Positions 17,571 to 25,985 of a DNA stretch of 64,000 nt are shown piece by piece. Within the stretch, counting starts at the first letter, position 1; every line of letters starts with the position of its first letter. Under the pieces are notes generated by a model. The model did no database searches. It saw only the letters and a list, made by a program, of their open reading frames with translations, and was not told the DNA's origin. The position numbers were made by a program, and so were the translations under genes. This stretch comes from Campylobacter fetus subsp. testudinum 03-427 (GTDB lineage Bacteria; Campylobacterota; Campylobacteria; Campylobacterales; Campylobacteraceae): NCBI GenBank assembly GCA_000495505.1, contig CP006833.1, positions 1,550,001 to 1,614,000 of the forward strand. Reading direction: 5' to 3'.

Positions 17571-18842
17571 ATGTCAGAAAAACCAAATAAAACAGATATT
17601 TGCAGGTTATGCGGAGAGAAAATGCAAGAAGTCGTACAGTTATCTCCTAGCCCAATAGGTGATATTTTTAAAGATACAAAAGAAGAAGCAGCTAAACTAG
17701 CAGTATGCGAATATAATTTATTACATTGTAAGCAGTGCAATAATGTGCAAATATCAATAGATCCTACAAATAATATTTATAAAGATTATATATACATATC
17801 TAGTACATCAGTTGATTTACAAAATCATTATAAAGCATTAAGTGGAAAACTAGTAAATGAATTAAAAAAAGAACATGCATTTATAGTTGAATTTGGTAGT
17901 AATGAAGGACTGCTTTTAGAATTAATAAATGAAGAACTAACAAGAGCATCTATGGGGGGGGGTATTACACAAACATGGGAAATACTAGGCATAGATCCCA
18001 GCCCTATGGCAGCAAAAATGGCTAATAAAAAAGGTATTCCTACTATAAATGACTATTTTAGTCAGGATTTAGCTAAAAAAATCAGTTTAGAAAAAGGCAA
18101 AGCGGATCTAATAGTGGCAAATTTTGTCATGGCAAACATATCAGATATGCACTCTATAGCTAAGTCTATAGATGAACTGTTAGATAAAGATGGTATTTTT
18201 GTTTTTGAAACTGGATATTTATGCGATATATTAAAATTTAATCTTATAGATACGATATACCCAGAACATCTAAACTACTATAGTTTAAGCTCTTTAAAAA
18301 AGTATTTAGAAAAGTTTGGACTACGTATATTTAGAGCCGAAAATACTACTGCTAAAGGGGGGGCATTACGCGTATGGGTATGTAAAAATGAATCCAAAAT
18401 AGCTTTGGAAAATAGCGTACAAATAATAATGGATAAGGAAAATAGCTTTTTTTTAAACCAAAATGTATTCAAAGACTTTCTAAACAGATTAAGCAAATTT
18501 AAAGTAGAAGTACAAAATTTAGCTAAGCAGATAAAAGATAAGGAAAAACTCTTAGTTTATGGGGCTAGCATAGGTTGTATAGTTATGATAGAGCAGTTCG
18601 AGCTTGGAGAAGAGATAGATTATCTTATAGATGACAATGAGCTTAAGATAGGAAAATTTAGTCCTAGTAGAGCTATAGAAGTAAAATCAAGCGAGTTTTT
18701 ACTACAATTAGGAGTAAAAAATGTAATAAATTTTGCATGGCGTTTTTGTGAGCCTATAAAACAAAAAAATATAAAATTTTTAGAAAATGGCGGTACAATT
18801 TATAATATAAATTTAAAAAATTTGAAGATTGATAAGGTATGA
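17571..18842 (+). CDS. C-methyltransferase-like protein (Methyltransf_13/14), phase-variable (G9, on)
   Basis: The 423-residue three-part protein has an N-terminal zinc-binding domain (Cys11, Cys14, Cys53, Cys56). A SAM domain follows with VEFGSNEGLLLE (106-117), then HLNYYSLSSL and a C-terminal domain with YGASIGCIVMI. This is the architecture of TylC3/NovU-type sugar C-methyltransferases, which methylate C3 of NDP-4-keto-6-deoxy sugars and give branched sugars. A G9 tract (17954-17962, residues 128-131) lies in an extra loop after the SAM motif and is in frame. A G7 run (18357-18363) encodes the conserved K-G-G-A-L-R-V and might also slip. The following aminotransferase could act on the same keto sugar. 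Confidence 0.82.
   Translation: MSEKPNKTDICRLCGEKMQEVVQLSPSPIGDIFKDTKEEAAKLAVCEYNLLHCKQCNNVQISIDPTNNIYKDYIYISSTSVDLQNHYKALSGKLVNELKKEHAFIVEFGSNEGLLLELINEELTRASMGGGITQTWEILGIDPSPMAAKMANKKGIPTINDYFSQDLAKKISLEKGKADLIVANFVMANISDMHSIAKSIDELLDKDGIFVFETGYLCDILKFNLIDTIYPEHLNYYSLSSLKKYLEKFGLRIFRAENTTAKGGALRVWVCKNESKIALENSVQIIMDKENSFFLNQNVFKDFLNRLSKFKVEVQNLAKQIKDKEKLLVYGASIGCIVMIEQFELGEEIDYLIDDNELKIGKFSPSRAIEVKSSEFLLQLGVKNVINFAWRFCEPIKQKNIKFLENGGTIYNINLKNLKIDKV
17954..17962 (+). repeat. Poly-G contingency tract, G9
   Basis: Nine consecutive G inside the C-methyltransferase-like gene; frame open (on). Confidence 0.95.
18357..18363 (+). repeat. Short poly-G run, G7
   Basis: Seven G in the same methyltransferase gene, coding part of the conserved G-G-(A/S)-L-R motif. 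It is probably near the lower limit for slippage and may be an emerging tract. Confidence 0.6.
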
Positions 18843-19912
18843 AAATGATTAATTGGTGGAGTAATAATTTTGATGAAAAAGAGATAAAGGCTGTAAGTGA
18901 TGCCATATTATCAAAATGTATCTCTCAAGGAGAGATAACAGATAAATTCGAAAAAGAGTTGGCAAATTTTTTACAAGTTCCATACTGCATATGTGTGCCA
19001 AACGGTACTCAAGCTATAGCACTTAGCTTTATGGCATGCGGAGTCGGATATGGTGATGAAATCATAACATCAAATAGAACTTTTATAGGTACGGCTCATG
19101 CTGCCTTAATCCTTGGTGCTAAAATAGTTGCAGTAGATGTAAAAGACGATATGAGCATAGATTATAATTTACTTGAAAATAAAATTACAAATAAAACTAA
19201 ACTTATAGTTCCAGTACATTTAAATGGAATAGCAAACGATATGGAAGCTATAAGCAAAATTGCAGATGACAACAAAATAACAATAGTCGAAGATGCTTGC
19301 CAAGCTTTTGGATCAAAATATAATGGAAAATTTTTAGGTACATTTGGCAGATTTGGATGTTTTTCTTTAGGTATCGCCAAAATTCTTAGTACTGGACAAG
19401 GTGGGGTTGTAGCAGCTAACACTGAAGAAGACTATAAGCTATTACAAAAAATACGAAATCAAGGCGTATTTGATGTAAGAAAAGAGCAGAACTATAATAT
19501 TAAAGCATTTAATTTTAAATTCAATGATATGCAAGCTGCAATAGGTATAGCTCAACTTTCAAAAATTAATGAAAAAATTGAAACATGCAAAGATATTTAT
19601 CAAACCTATAAAGAGAAGTTAGATGGAAAAATAAACTATGTAAAATGCGACTTAGAATCAACTGTGCCTATGAGATTCTTGATATTGCATCAAAAAAATC
19701 AAGAATTAAAAGAATGGCTTATAAATCAAGGTATTGGTTCATCTCTTGATGCACCTTCTCTTAATCTATGTCCGCATTTAAATATAAATGGAAAATATCC
19801 TATAAGCGATAAATTCCATAAAGAGATTTTGATACTTCCATCTGGTCCTAGTCAAAAAGTATCAGATATAAAAAAAGTTGCAAATAAGGTTTTAGAGTGG
19901 CTAGATGTGTAG
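18839..19912 (+). CDS. DegT/DnrJ/EryC1-type sugar aminotransferase
   Basis: PLP-dependent enzymes of this family aminate NDP-keto-sugars. The 357-residue protein has VPNGTQAIALS (cofactor phosphate pocket), VPVHLNG, EDACQAFG and the PLP lysine Lys181 in LGIAKILSTGQGG. It overlaps the methyltransferase stop (ATGA). The formyltransferase starts inside its end, so the product is likely a 4-amino (or 3-amino) sugar that is then N-formylated or N-acylated. It could supply a missing PseC, but its position with formyl- and acyltransferases argues for another amino sugar. Confidence 0.85.
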   Translation: MKMINWWSNNFDEKEIKAVSDAILSKCISQGEITDKFEKELANFLQVPYCICVPNGTQAIALSFMACGVGYGDEIITSNRTFIGTAHAALILGAKIVAVDVKDDMSIDYNLLENKITNKTKLIVPVHLNGIANDMEAISKIADDNKITIVEDACQAFGSKYNGKFLGTFGRFGCFSLGIAKILSTGQGGVVAANTEEDYKLLQKIRNQGVFDVRKEQNYNIKAFNFKFNDMQAAIGIAQLSKINEKIETCKDIYQTYKEKLDGKINYVKCDLESTVPMRFLILHQKNQELKEWLINQGIGSSLDAPSLNLCPHLNINGKYPISDKFHKEILILPSGPSQKVSDIKKVANKVLEWLDV

Positions 19913-20802
19913 TTTTAGGAACTAGCAAATTTACAGCAAGTCTCATATATGGCATTATAGATAGTTTAAATGAAGTATCTTGCGTCATTTCTATGCCTGA
20001 TTCTAGTAAGCCTGATAACTCATATGATCTAAAAAAAATTTGTGTTCAATTTGGGATTAAATACTATGAATTCGAAGATATAAATTCAGTAGAAGCTATA
20101 ACTTTAATAAAAAAGATAGATCCTAATTTCATAATATCATCATGGCCAAAAATTATTAAAAATGAAATTTTGAGTTTAGCTTATGTTATAGGCACTCATC
20201 CAACCAACCTGCCAAAAGACAGAGGCAGACATCCGCTTCACTGGAATATAATAAGAGGTATTAAAAAATCCAAACTAAGTTTTTTTAAAATGGATAAAAA
20301 CGTTGATAGCGGAAATTTACTACTTCAACTAAAATATACTATTTCAGAATATGATGATATAAATTCATTAAATCACAAAATAGAGAAATTAGCAAAAACT
20401 GGGATTAATAAACTTCTATCTCATGATAAAATAAAAGAAATAGCTCAAAGCGGCAATACAAACTATCTAAGAGCTAGAAATATACACGACTGCTTAATAG
20501 ATCCCAGAATGGACTATAAAACAATAAACCGTATAGTAAGATCATTTACCAGTCCATATCCATGTGCTAAACTAATAGTAGAAAATCAAATTCTAAATAT
20601 AAAAAAATGTTGCTTAATTAAGCAAAGAGATAAATTAGGTTACGGAAAAATCTTAAAAGAAAGTACTAATTTTATAATTTTTCAATGCAGTGATAGCGTC
20701 ATTAAACTATCTTTAGCAAATGGATCAAAATATAGTTATATAGGGGGGGGGTGGATACAAACTCCGAGTTTTTATATCCAAAAATATTCCATCAAACTAT
20801 AG
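19897..20802 (+). CDS. Sugar N-formyltransferase-like protein, phase-variable (G9, on)
   Basis: The 301-residue protein has the formyl-tetrahydrofolate transferase fold: N-terminal Rossmann part, then GTHPTNLPKDRGRHPLHWNI and NVDSGNLL. Of the catalytic Asn-x-His...Asp triad known from Fmt, ArnA and WlaRD, His101 and Asp137 are present. The Asn position is Gly99, so it belongs to a variant subgroup or acts differently. The N-formyl sugar made after the DegT step is the most likely product. A G9 tract (20743-20751) encodes Gly-Gly-Gly near the C-terminus and is in frame. Start is GTG behind AAGG, overlapping the aminotransferase by 16 bases. Confidence 0.78.
   Translation: MARCVVLGTSKFTASLIYGIIDSLNEVSCVISMPDSSKPDNSYDLKKICVQFGIKYYEFEDINSVEAITLIKKIDPNFIISSWPKIIKNEILSLAYVIGTHPTNLPKDRGRHPLHWNIIRGIKKSKLSFFKMDKNVDSGNLLLQLKYTISEYDDINSLNHKIEKLAKTGINKLLSHDKIKEIAQSGNTNYLRARNIHDCLIDPRMDYKTINRIVRSFTSPYPCAKLIVENQILNIKKCCLIKQRDKLGYGKILKESTNFIIFQCSDSVIKLSLANGSKYSYIGGGWIQTPSFYIQKYSIKL
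20743..20751 (+). repeat. Poly-G contingency tract, G9
   Basis: Nine consecutive G close to the 3' end of the formyltransferase-like gene; frame open (on). A shift would change only the last about 17 residues. Confidence 0.95.
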
Positions 20803-20832
20803 CTCAAATTTATCAAAAGCAGGTATGACATA

Positions 20833-21360
20833 ATGGAAAAACTTATATCATACCTTTTAATAAAATTTAGCAACCATATATGTATACGATATAGAAGATG
20901 GATAGCAATGCATTATCCCAACAAAGAAGTAAGGTTGCATTTTTGGAAAATTTCAAGAGTACAAATAGGTGATAATTCAGAGGCAGCAATGGGGATGCAA
21001 GTTATAGACGACTCTGATAATGAAAAATGCCAACTTATAATAGGTAAGAATGTATCGATAGCTGCTGGAGCAACTTTTGTATGCTGTAGCGAACCTAGCT
21101 TTTCTTTAAATTTGAAAGAAATTTCATATGTAAAAGAAAATTTGATTAAAAAATCAACTATCATAATTGGAGATGACACATGGATAGGAGCTAATACAAC
21201 TATATTGCCTGGAGTAAAAATAGGTAAATTTTGTATTATAGGAGCTGGATCTATAGTCACAAAAGATATAGAGGATTTTTCTATAGCAGTAGGGGTTCCA
21301 GCAAAAGTCATTAGAAAATTAAAGTTAACATCAAGTAATAAAATGTATAATTATAAATAA
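20833..21360 (+). CDS. Left-handed beta-helix (hexapeptide) acyltransferase
   Basis: The 175-residue protein has hexapeptide repeats, clearest at 112-160 (IGDDTWIGANTTILPGVKIG, then CIIGAGSIVTKDI), and the closing GVPAKVIRK found in maltose/serine O-acetyltransferase relatives. It forms a trimer in the family and transfers acetyl or another acyl group from a CoA donor to a sugar O or N atom. It follows the formyltransferase by 30 bases, so it may acylate the same residue. Residues 1-60 have no clear repeats. No tract is present. Confidence 0.82.
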   Translation: MEKLISYLLIKFSNHICIRYRRWIAMHYPNKEVRLHFWKISRVQIGDNSEAAMGMQVIDDSDNEKCQLIIGKNVSIAAGATFVCCSEPSFSLNLKEISYVKENLIKKSTIIIGDDTWIGANTTILPGVKIGKFCIIGAGSIVTKDIEDFSIAVGVPAKVIRKLKLTSSNKMYNYK

Positions 21361-21387
21361 TACACATATAGGAGATATCTAAAATAT

Positions 21388-22371
21388 ATGAAAATAGACG
21401 ATAAAGATTTAGATAACAAAAAAGAAATTATTAAAAATAGATTTTCACTAAAAAACTTCAATGATTATATTAAATTTCCAAAATATTTTGAAGTAGAAAC
21501 TGTAAATGCATGCAATGCTCATTGCAAAATGTGCAGTATAGAACATTGGGAAGGATATCAAGATAAAAATAAATTTAAAAGAATTATGAGTGATGATACA
21601 TGGAGCAAATTTGTACAATGCATAACACCATACTCGAAATGGATAGAAAAAATTTCTTTAACCAAGCTAGGCGAACCTCTGTTGGACTTTAAAATTCAAG
21701 ATAGAATTAAAGATCTAAAAAAATTAAATATAAAAAATGTAAGTATAACCACAAATGCTTCCCTTCTGAATGAAGACATATCAAAAAAACTTTTAGACTC
21801 TGAACTAGATGAATTAAATGTATCTATAGACGGACTAAGCAAAGAAGTATATGAAGCCATAAGAATAGGTCTTAAACATGAAAATGTATATAAAAACACT
21901 ATTAAATTTATAAACATGAGAGATGGGGGGGGGTATCATACATCTATAAGAATAAGACTAACTCAGCAAGAGCAAAATCTTCATGAAATTGCTGATTGGA
22001 CAAATTTCTGGAAAAGCAAAACAGATAAAAATGACAAAGTATATACAATGCCTTTACTTACATGGGGAAATAGACTATTTAGTGAAACACAATCAAAAAT
22101 AGAGTTTATGAGTAACAAAGCATGCAGTTATCTATTTTCTAGTATGTCAATAGACTATGATGGGAGAGTCGTATTGTGCTGTTCTGATTTCAACTCTATA
22201 TTTGATTTAGGCAATATAAATGAGAAAACAATAAATGAGATCTGGACTAGCAAAAAATATGAAAAAATTAGAGAAATGCATTTAAATAATGAAAGGAATA
22301 AAATAAATATATGCAAAGGATGTATGATTTGGGACAAGAGCTACACATCAAATAATACAAATAAAAAGTAA
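21388..22371 (+). CDS. Radical SAM/SPASM enzyme, phase-variable (G9, on)
   Basis: The 327-residue close paralogue of the gene at 16103 shares YIKFPKYFE, VNACNA and a similar SPASM end. Cluster cysteines are 42, 46 and 49 in CNAHCKMC. C-terminal cysteines occur in VVLCCSDF and NICKGCM. A G9 tract (21925-21933) encodes Asp-Gly-Gly-Gly-Tyr around residues 180-182 and is in frame. The sister has no tract there. AGGAGA lies upstream. This is the last gene of the radical SAM section; a 70-base gap with its own promoter follows. Confidence 0.84.
   Translation: MKIDDKDLDNKKEIIKNRFSLKNFNDYIKFPKYFEVETVNACNAHCKMCSIEHWEGYQDKNKFKRIMSDDTWSKFVQCITPYSKWIEKISLTKLGEPLLDFKIQDRIKDLKKLNIKNVSITTNASLLNEDISKKLLDSELDELNVSIDGLSKEVYEAIRIGLKHENVYKNTIKFINMRDGGGYHTSIRIRLTQQEQNLHEIADWTNFWKSKTDKNDKVYTMPLLTWGNRLFSETQSKIEFMSNKACSYLFSSMSIDYDGRVVLCCSDFNSIFDLGNINEKTINEIWTSKKYEKIREMHLNNERNKINICKGCMIWDKSYTSNNTNKK
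21925..21933 (+). repeat. Poly-G contingency tract, G9
   Basis: Nine consecutive G inside the radical SAM gene 21388-22371; frame open (on). Confidence 0.95.
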
Positions 22372-22410
22372 AATCAAAAATATTTTATATGAATAAAAAA
22401 CTTTGCATAA

Positions 22411-22421
22411 TTTGATATAAT
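22411..22421 (+). promoter_or_regulatory. Promoter -10 region (TTTGATATAAT)
   Basis: Identical to the 11-mer at 17081. It lies in the gap after the radical SAM block, 42 bases before the preferred start of the first TagF-like gene. Confidence 0.6.
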
Positions 22422-22463
22422 TAAAAACTATATATACAATTTATGTTAAATAAAGGTAGATAC

Positions 22464-23798
22464 TTGAAACATTACATATACCCAAATGGTAAAGTTGGGC
22501 AAGATATAAAAAGAATACTTGAAAAAACAGGTTTTGATAAAGAATTTATAGAAGTAAATGATGAATTTGTAAAGAATAACCATAAAGAAATGCAAGATGG
22601 AATAGTTCTCATATCATCTCAAAAATACTATTTTGATATAGCCAAAAGATGTGCCCAATTTGATCTAAAATATATAAATGGAATAAAATTTGCGGCTGAT
22701 ATTTTGAATAAATTTATACTTACAATTAGCCCTATAAATAAAAATATAGGGGTAATATTAGCGGGTCCCGCCGGAAATAAACACCGAGGAAGTGTACTTA
22801 ACAACTTAATTAAAGATGGGGGGGGGTATAAACTATTTTTCTTTGCTTCTAGTGAACAACAAATTATCGATTCAAAAGATCAAATACAAAACGAATGGGT
22901 GATGTTGCTTTATGAAAGAGAGATATTTAAATACTTAAATTCGCTAAGCTTAGCTATAACTGAATGTGGAGAAACTTTTGCTCCAGGAGTTACAACTTTT
23001 TATATAGCTCACACCATATCTTTAGCAGAAAATAATTTTTTAAATCCAAAAATTTATAAATCACAATTTTATAGATATATGATGAACTCCGATTTTATAG
23101 TAATTTCATCGAAACAAGACTATGACTATATACAAAATCTCTCAAAAGAAATATTTGGAAGTGAAGATATGTCGCACAAGCTACTTAAGTTTGGAAATCC
23201 GAGTTTAGAGCAAAGCATATTATCTTACGGTGATTTCAAAAAAACAGAGAAAAAAACAGTATTATTATCATTCAACATCATTACATACGAAAATCCTAAT
23301 TCTGTAATCAGACTTATAGATGCTCTTTTGCAAAAAGGTATAGAGGTATATTTTAGACCACATCCTGTTCTAAAAGAACATAGTATTTCAATATATATTA
23401 AAAATAAGTATGAAAACGATAAAAATTTTATATTTGATAGTACTGTAAAATTCTCAAATGAACTAAAATCAAAAGTTACGACTATAATATCAGATGTGAG
23501 TTCTATGGCTCACACATTTCCACTTACAACACTAAAACCGGCTATCATATATATAGATGAAGAGTCGAATTTTTATCAAAACATAGATAAAATTGTAAGA
23601 AATCCCATTCAAATTCATGCCAAAAATCCAAGCGAATGTATTAAATTAATAAACACAATATATAATAATCAAGATCTATTTAAAGACAATATATTATCTT
23701 TTAGATCCGAAAATATTTATAACGATATAGACTCTCAAGACGGTACATCTAAAAAAATAGCAAATTTTATAGATGAAATAATAAGACTAAAACATTAA
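22464..23798 (+). CDS. TagF-like (CDP-glycerol-phosphotransferase-like) family member 1, phase-variable (G9, on)
   Basis: First of eight paralogues that I call the YPNG family. Each has an N-terminal Rossmann-like domain starting near Y-I-Y-P-N-G (here residues 3-8). A GT-B-like half follows, with a G-[YN]-P-S-L-[DE] motif (GNPSLE here) that matches the G-x-P-R-N-D of TagF. Then come RPHP (298-301) and SDVSSMAHT (343-351), followed by LTTLKPAII. TagF-type enzymes use CDP-activated polyol phosphates. The G9 tract (22818-22826) lies at residues 119-121, in frame. I prefer the TTG at 22464 because AAAGG precedes it and the paralogues start M-x-H-Y. An ATG at 22443 adds seven residues but has no ribosome site. 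The acceptor is unknown. Confidence 0.72.
   Translation: MKHYIYPNGKVGQDIKRILEKTGFDKEFIEVNDEFVKNNHKEMQDGIVLISSQKYYFDIAKRCAQFDLKYINGIKFAADILNKFILTISPINKNIGVILAGPAGNKHRGSVLNNLIKDGGGYKLFFFASSEQQIIDSKDQIQNEWVMLLYEREIFKYLNSLSLAITECGETFAPGVTTFYIAHTISLAENNFLNPKIYKSQFYRYMMNSDFIVISSKQDYDYIQNLSKEIFGSEDMSHKLLKFGNPSLEQSILSYGDFKKTEKKTVLLSFNIITYENPNSVIRLIDALLQKGIEVYFRPHPVLKEHSISIYIKNKYENDKNFIFDSTVKFSNELKSKVTTIISDVSSMAHTFPLTTLKPAIIYIDEESNFYQNIDKIVRNPIQIHAKNPSECIKLINTIYNNQDLFKDNILSFRSENIYNDIDSQDGTSKKIANFIDEIIRLKH
22818..22826 (+). repeat. Poly-G contingency tract, G9
   Basis: Nine consecutive G inside YPNG-family gene 1; frame open (on). Confidence 0.95.
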
Positions 23799-23848
23799 AA
23801 AATATATCTATTGAACGATATACTATAAATTTTTAATTGAAATTAAAG

Positions 23849-23854
23849 TATACT
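23849..23854 (+). promoter_or_regulatory. Candidate -10 box (TATACT)
   Basis: TATACT in the AT-rich 93-base gap before the GT9 gene, 37 bases upstream of its ATG. Weak support by sequence and position only. Confidence 0.35.
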
Positions 23855-23891
23855 AATATATGGAAAAAAAATTAACACATAGAGTAACTTT

Positions 23892-24749
23892 ATGAAAATT
23901 CTTATCATAAAGCTTGGATACTCAGAAACATTTATAGACGACAATTCGCGCGTGGTGAGTTTAGGAGATGTACTAAGAGCAACTCCTATCATAGAAGCAC
24001 TGCATCAAAAATATGATGATGCAAAGATCAGCTGGCTAACTAGCAAAGAAGCTTTTACGCTTATAAACGGCGCTGAATTTTTAAGCGAAACAATAATTTA
24101 TAACGATAAATTTAGTGGCGAATTTGATATTGTTATAAATTTAGAGAAATTCGATGAAATTTTTGAGCTGTTAAAACGTATAAAATCTAAACAAATAGTC
24201 GGATTTATCAAAGAAAATAGCTGCTTAAATATAAGCCCGAAGAACGATAAAATTTTAAAATATATAAAAGAAAGTGGTAGCTGCAGAGTTTGGCAGGAAC
24301 TTATATTTGATATGCTTGGTTTAAAATGGCAAAACCAAAAGTATAATCTTGGTTATAAGCCAAAAAATGGTATTTTGCACGAAGTTGGGCTTAATTATTT
24401 AGTAGGTAGGAAATGGCCGACAAAAGCTATGAGTTTGATAAAATGGAATGAATTGGCAAATATGCTCAATAAGCTAAATATAAACTTTTCATGGCAAGAA
24501 GGAAAAGAAAATTTAAAAGAGTATATTGAATGGATAAATTCATGCGAAACTATCATAACGCAAGATAGCCTTGGAATGCATATAGCTATGGCATTAGACA
24601 AAAAAGTAATAGCCCTGTTTGGACCTACAAACTATATGGAAATCTACCCATATGGGCAAACAGATATCATAAATATCGATTGGAGCTATAAAAATCCGAG
24701 TATGGATAGTTTGAATTTGCAAGATATTTTAAATTTAATCAAAGGTTAA
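23892..24749 (+). CDS. Glycosyltransferase family 9 (heptosyltransferase-like)
   Basis: The 285-residue protein opens with KILIIKLGY and LGDVLRATPIIEAL, the N-terminal GT9 signature. It ends with TQDSLGMHIAMAL and ALFGPTN, the donor-binding motifs of ADP-heptose transferases. It is shorter than LPS heptosyltransferases (about 320-350) but complete. It transfers a sugar, possibly heptose, from an ADP donor to a glycan in the cytoplasm. It is followed after 3 bases by a GT2 gene. No tract. Confidence 0.85.
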   Translation: MKILIIKLGYSETFIDDNSRVVSLGDVLRATPIIEALHQKYDDAKISWLTSKEAFTLINGAEFLSETIIYNDKFSGEFDIVINLEKFDEIFELLKRIKSKQIVGFIKENSCLNISPKNDKILKYIKESGSCRVWQELIFDMLGLKWQNQKYNLGYKPKNGILHEVGLNYLVGRKWPTKAMSLIKWNELANMLNKLNINFSWQEGKENLKEYIEWINSCETIITQDSLGMHIAMALDKKVIALFGPTNYMEIYPYGQTDIINIDWSYKNPSMDSLNLQDILNLIKG

Positions 24750-24752
24750 AAA

Positions 24753-25985
24753 ATGTTTTCTATAGTTATAACTACTTATAATAGATCAAAACTTCTAAAA
24801 AGATGTCTAGATAGTATAAAAAATCAGACTTTTAACCAATACGAGGTTTTAATTTTGGATGATTGCTCTAGTGATGATACAAACGAGATGGTTAAAGAAT
24901 ACACAAATAATAGTAAATTTATGTATTTTAAAGCAGAGTCAAACTATGGTAGTAGCAACTTAATATTCAATGAATATATAGTCAAACAAAAGTTAAATAA
25001 GTATGAATATATATTGTATATGTCAGATGATGATTTTTTAGATAAAAATTCCCTCTTAGAATCATATAAGCTCATCAATAAATACGAACACATAGATGTA
25101 ATTTTATGTAAAATATCATTTAATTATGGTGATATAATAGTACAAAGCCCGGATGATAGTTCTACTTCCGAATACTTTGAGTTCAATGATCAAAATTCAC
25201 ATAAGGCATTGTCAAAATATCGCTTTATGTATCATAATAATCTAAACTATAAAACAGACATGTATGATTATAATCAAACAGCAACATATGAAGTGCCATA
25301 CTATAAAATGTATCAAAATAAAAAAATAGGTTATTCGAAAAATATAATATATATATTTGATATATCAAGTGAAAATAGGGAAAAATATTTAGATATTAAA
25401 AATTATATAATGGCTTTAGGCGAACTTTGTTACAGAGAAATTAATTTTATAAGCAATAAAAAAGAAGCTAAAAATACATTTCAATCAAACTTATCACTAA
25501 GAATAAACTGTGAAGGAAATTTTCTATCATCATTTGATGCATTTCCAGTAAATGTTGTGGTTGAATATCTTTCTAGATTTATAGATCATGATAATTTTTA
25601 TGATATTTTGGATAAATTCGCAACATTTATAAAAAATAGCTTTCAACCCTCTTTTGATGAAACATATCATAAATTAAACTCAAAGTTATACACATATAAA
25701 GAGAGAAACGATATTATAAAAAATTCAAAAACATTTATGATATATTGCCAAAATGAATGGGGGAAGCAGATAAAAGAGCAATTTATAAAACAAGGTTTGG
25801 AATGCTTAGGATTTATAGATGATGCTAATTCTATGAGTTGTGATGAATTTTTGAAAAGCAATTTAGAGCCGGATTTTGTATTTATAGCTACTGGGAAACC
25901 CAAACTTATGAGTGATTTAATAGATAATCTGCAACCATACAAAGGTAAAGTTTTAACTCTGCACGAAAAGGATGATTCACTATGA
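24753..25985 (+). CDS. Glycosyltransferase family 2 with C-terminal Rossmann-like domain
   Basis: The 410-residue protein has the GT2 start FSIVITTYNRSKLL, LILDDCSSDDT (about 33-43) and the metal-binding YMSDDDF (Asp92-94). A middle region without known motifs follows. From about residue 325 a second domain reads MIYCQNEWGKQI and ECLGFIDD, resembling the N-terminal nucleotide-binding domain of PglD-type acyltransferases. A similar element opens the YPNG-family and SGNH-like proteins here, so it may be a shared docking or regulatory module (inference). It overlaps the next start (ATGA). Confidence 0.8.
   Translation: MFSIVITTYNRSKLLKRCLDSIKNQTFNQYEVLILDDCSSDDTNEMVKEYTNNSKFMYFKAESNYGSSNLIFNEYIVKQKLNKYEYILYMSDDDFLDKNSLLESYKLINKYEHIDVILCKISFNYGDIIVQSPDDSSTSEYFEFNDQNSHKALSKYRFMYHNNLNYKTDMYDYNQTATYEVPYYKMYQNKKIGYSKNIIYIFDISSENREKYLDIKNYIMALGELCYREINFISNKKEAKNTFQSNLSLRINCEGNFLSSFDAFPVNVVVEYLSRFIDHDNFYDILDKFATFIKNSFQPSFDETYHKLNSKLYTYKERNDIIKNSKTFMIYCQNEWGKQIKEQFIKQGLECLGFIDDANSMSCDEFLKSNLEPDFVFIATGKPKLMSDLIDNLQPYKGKVLTLHEKDDSL

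Noticed and set aside
18839-19912. DegT aminotransferase as PseC
   Set aside because: It lies 35 kb from pseB and is coupled to a C-methyltransferase and a formyltransferase; the motifs are general for the family and do not single out PseC.
20913-21311. Minus-strand 132-codon frame opposite the hexapeptide acyltransferase
   Set aside because: It is a shadow of the hexapeptide repeats on the other strand, with no start signals.
9803-22371. Radical SAM cluster as a RiPP biosynthesis locus
   Set aside because: No short precursor peptide gene, RRE-like protein or peptidase was seen, and the neighbours are sugar-modifying enzymes.
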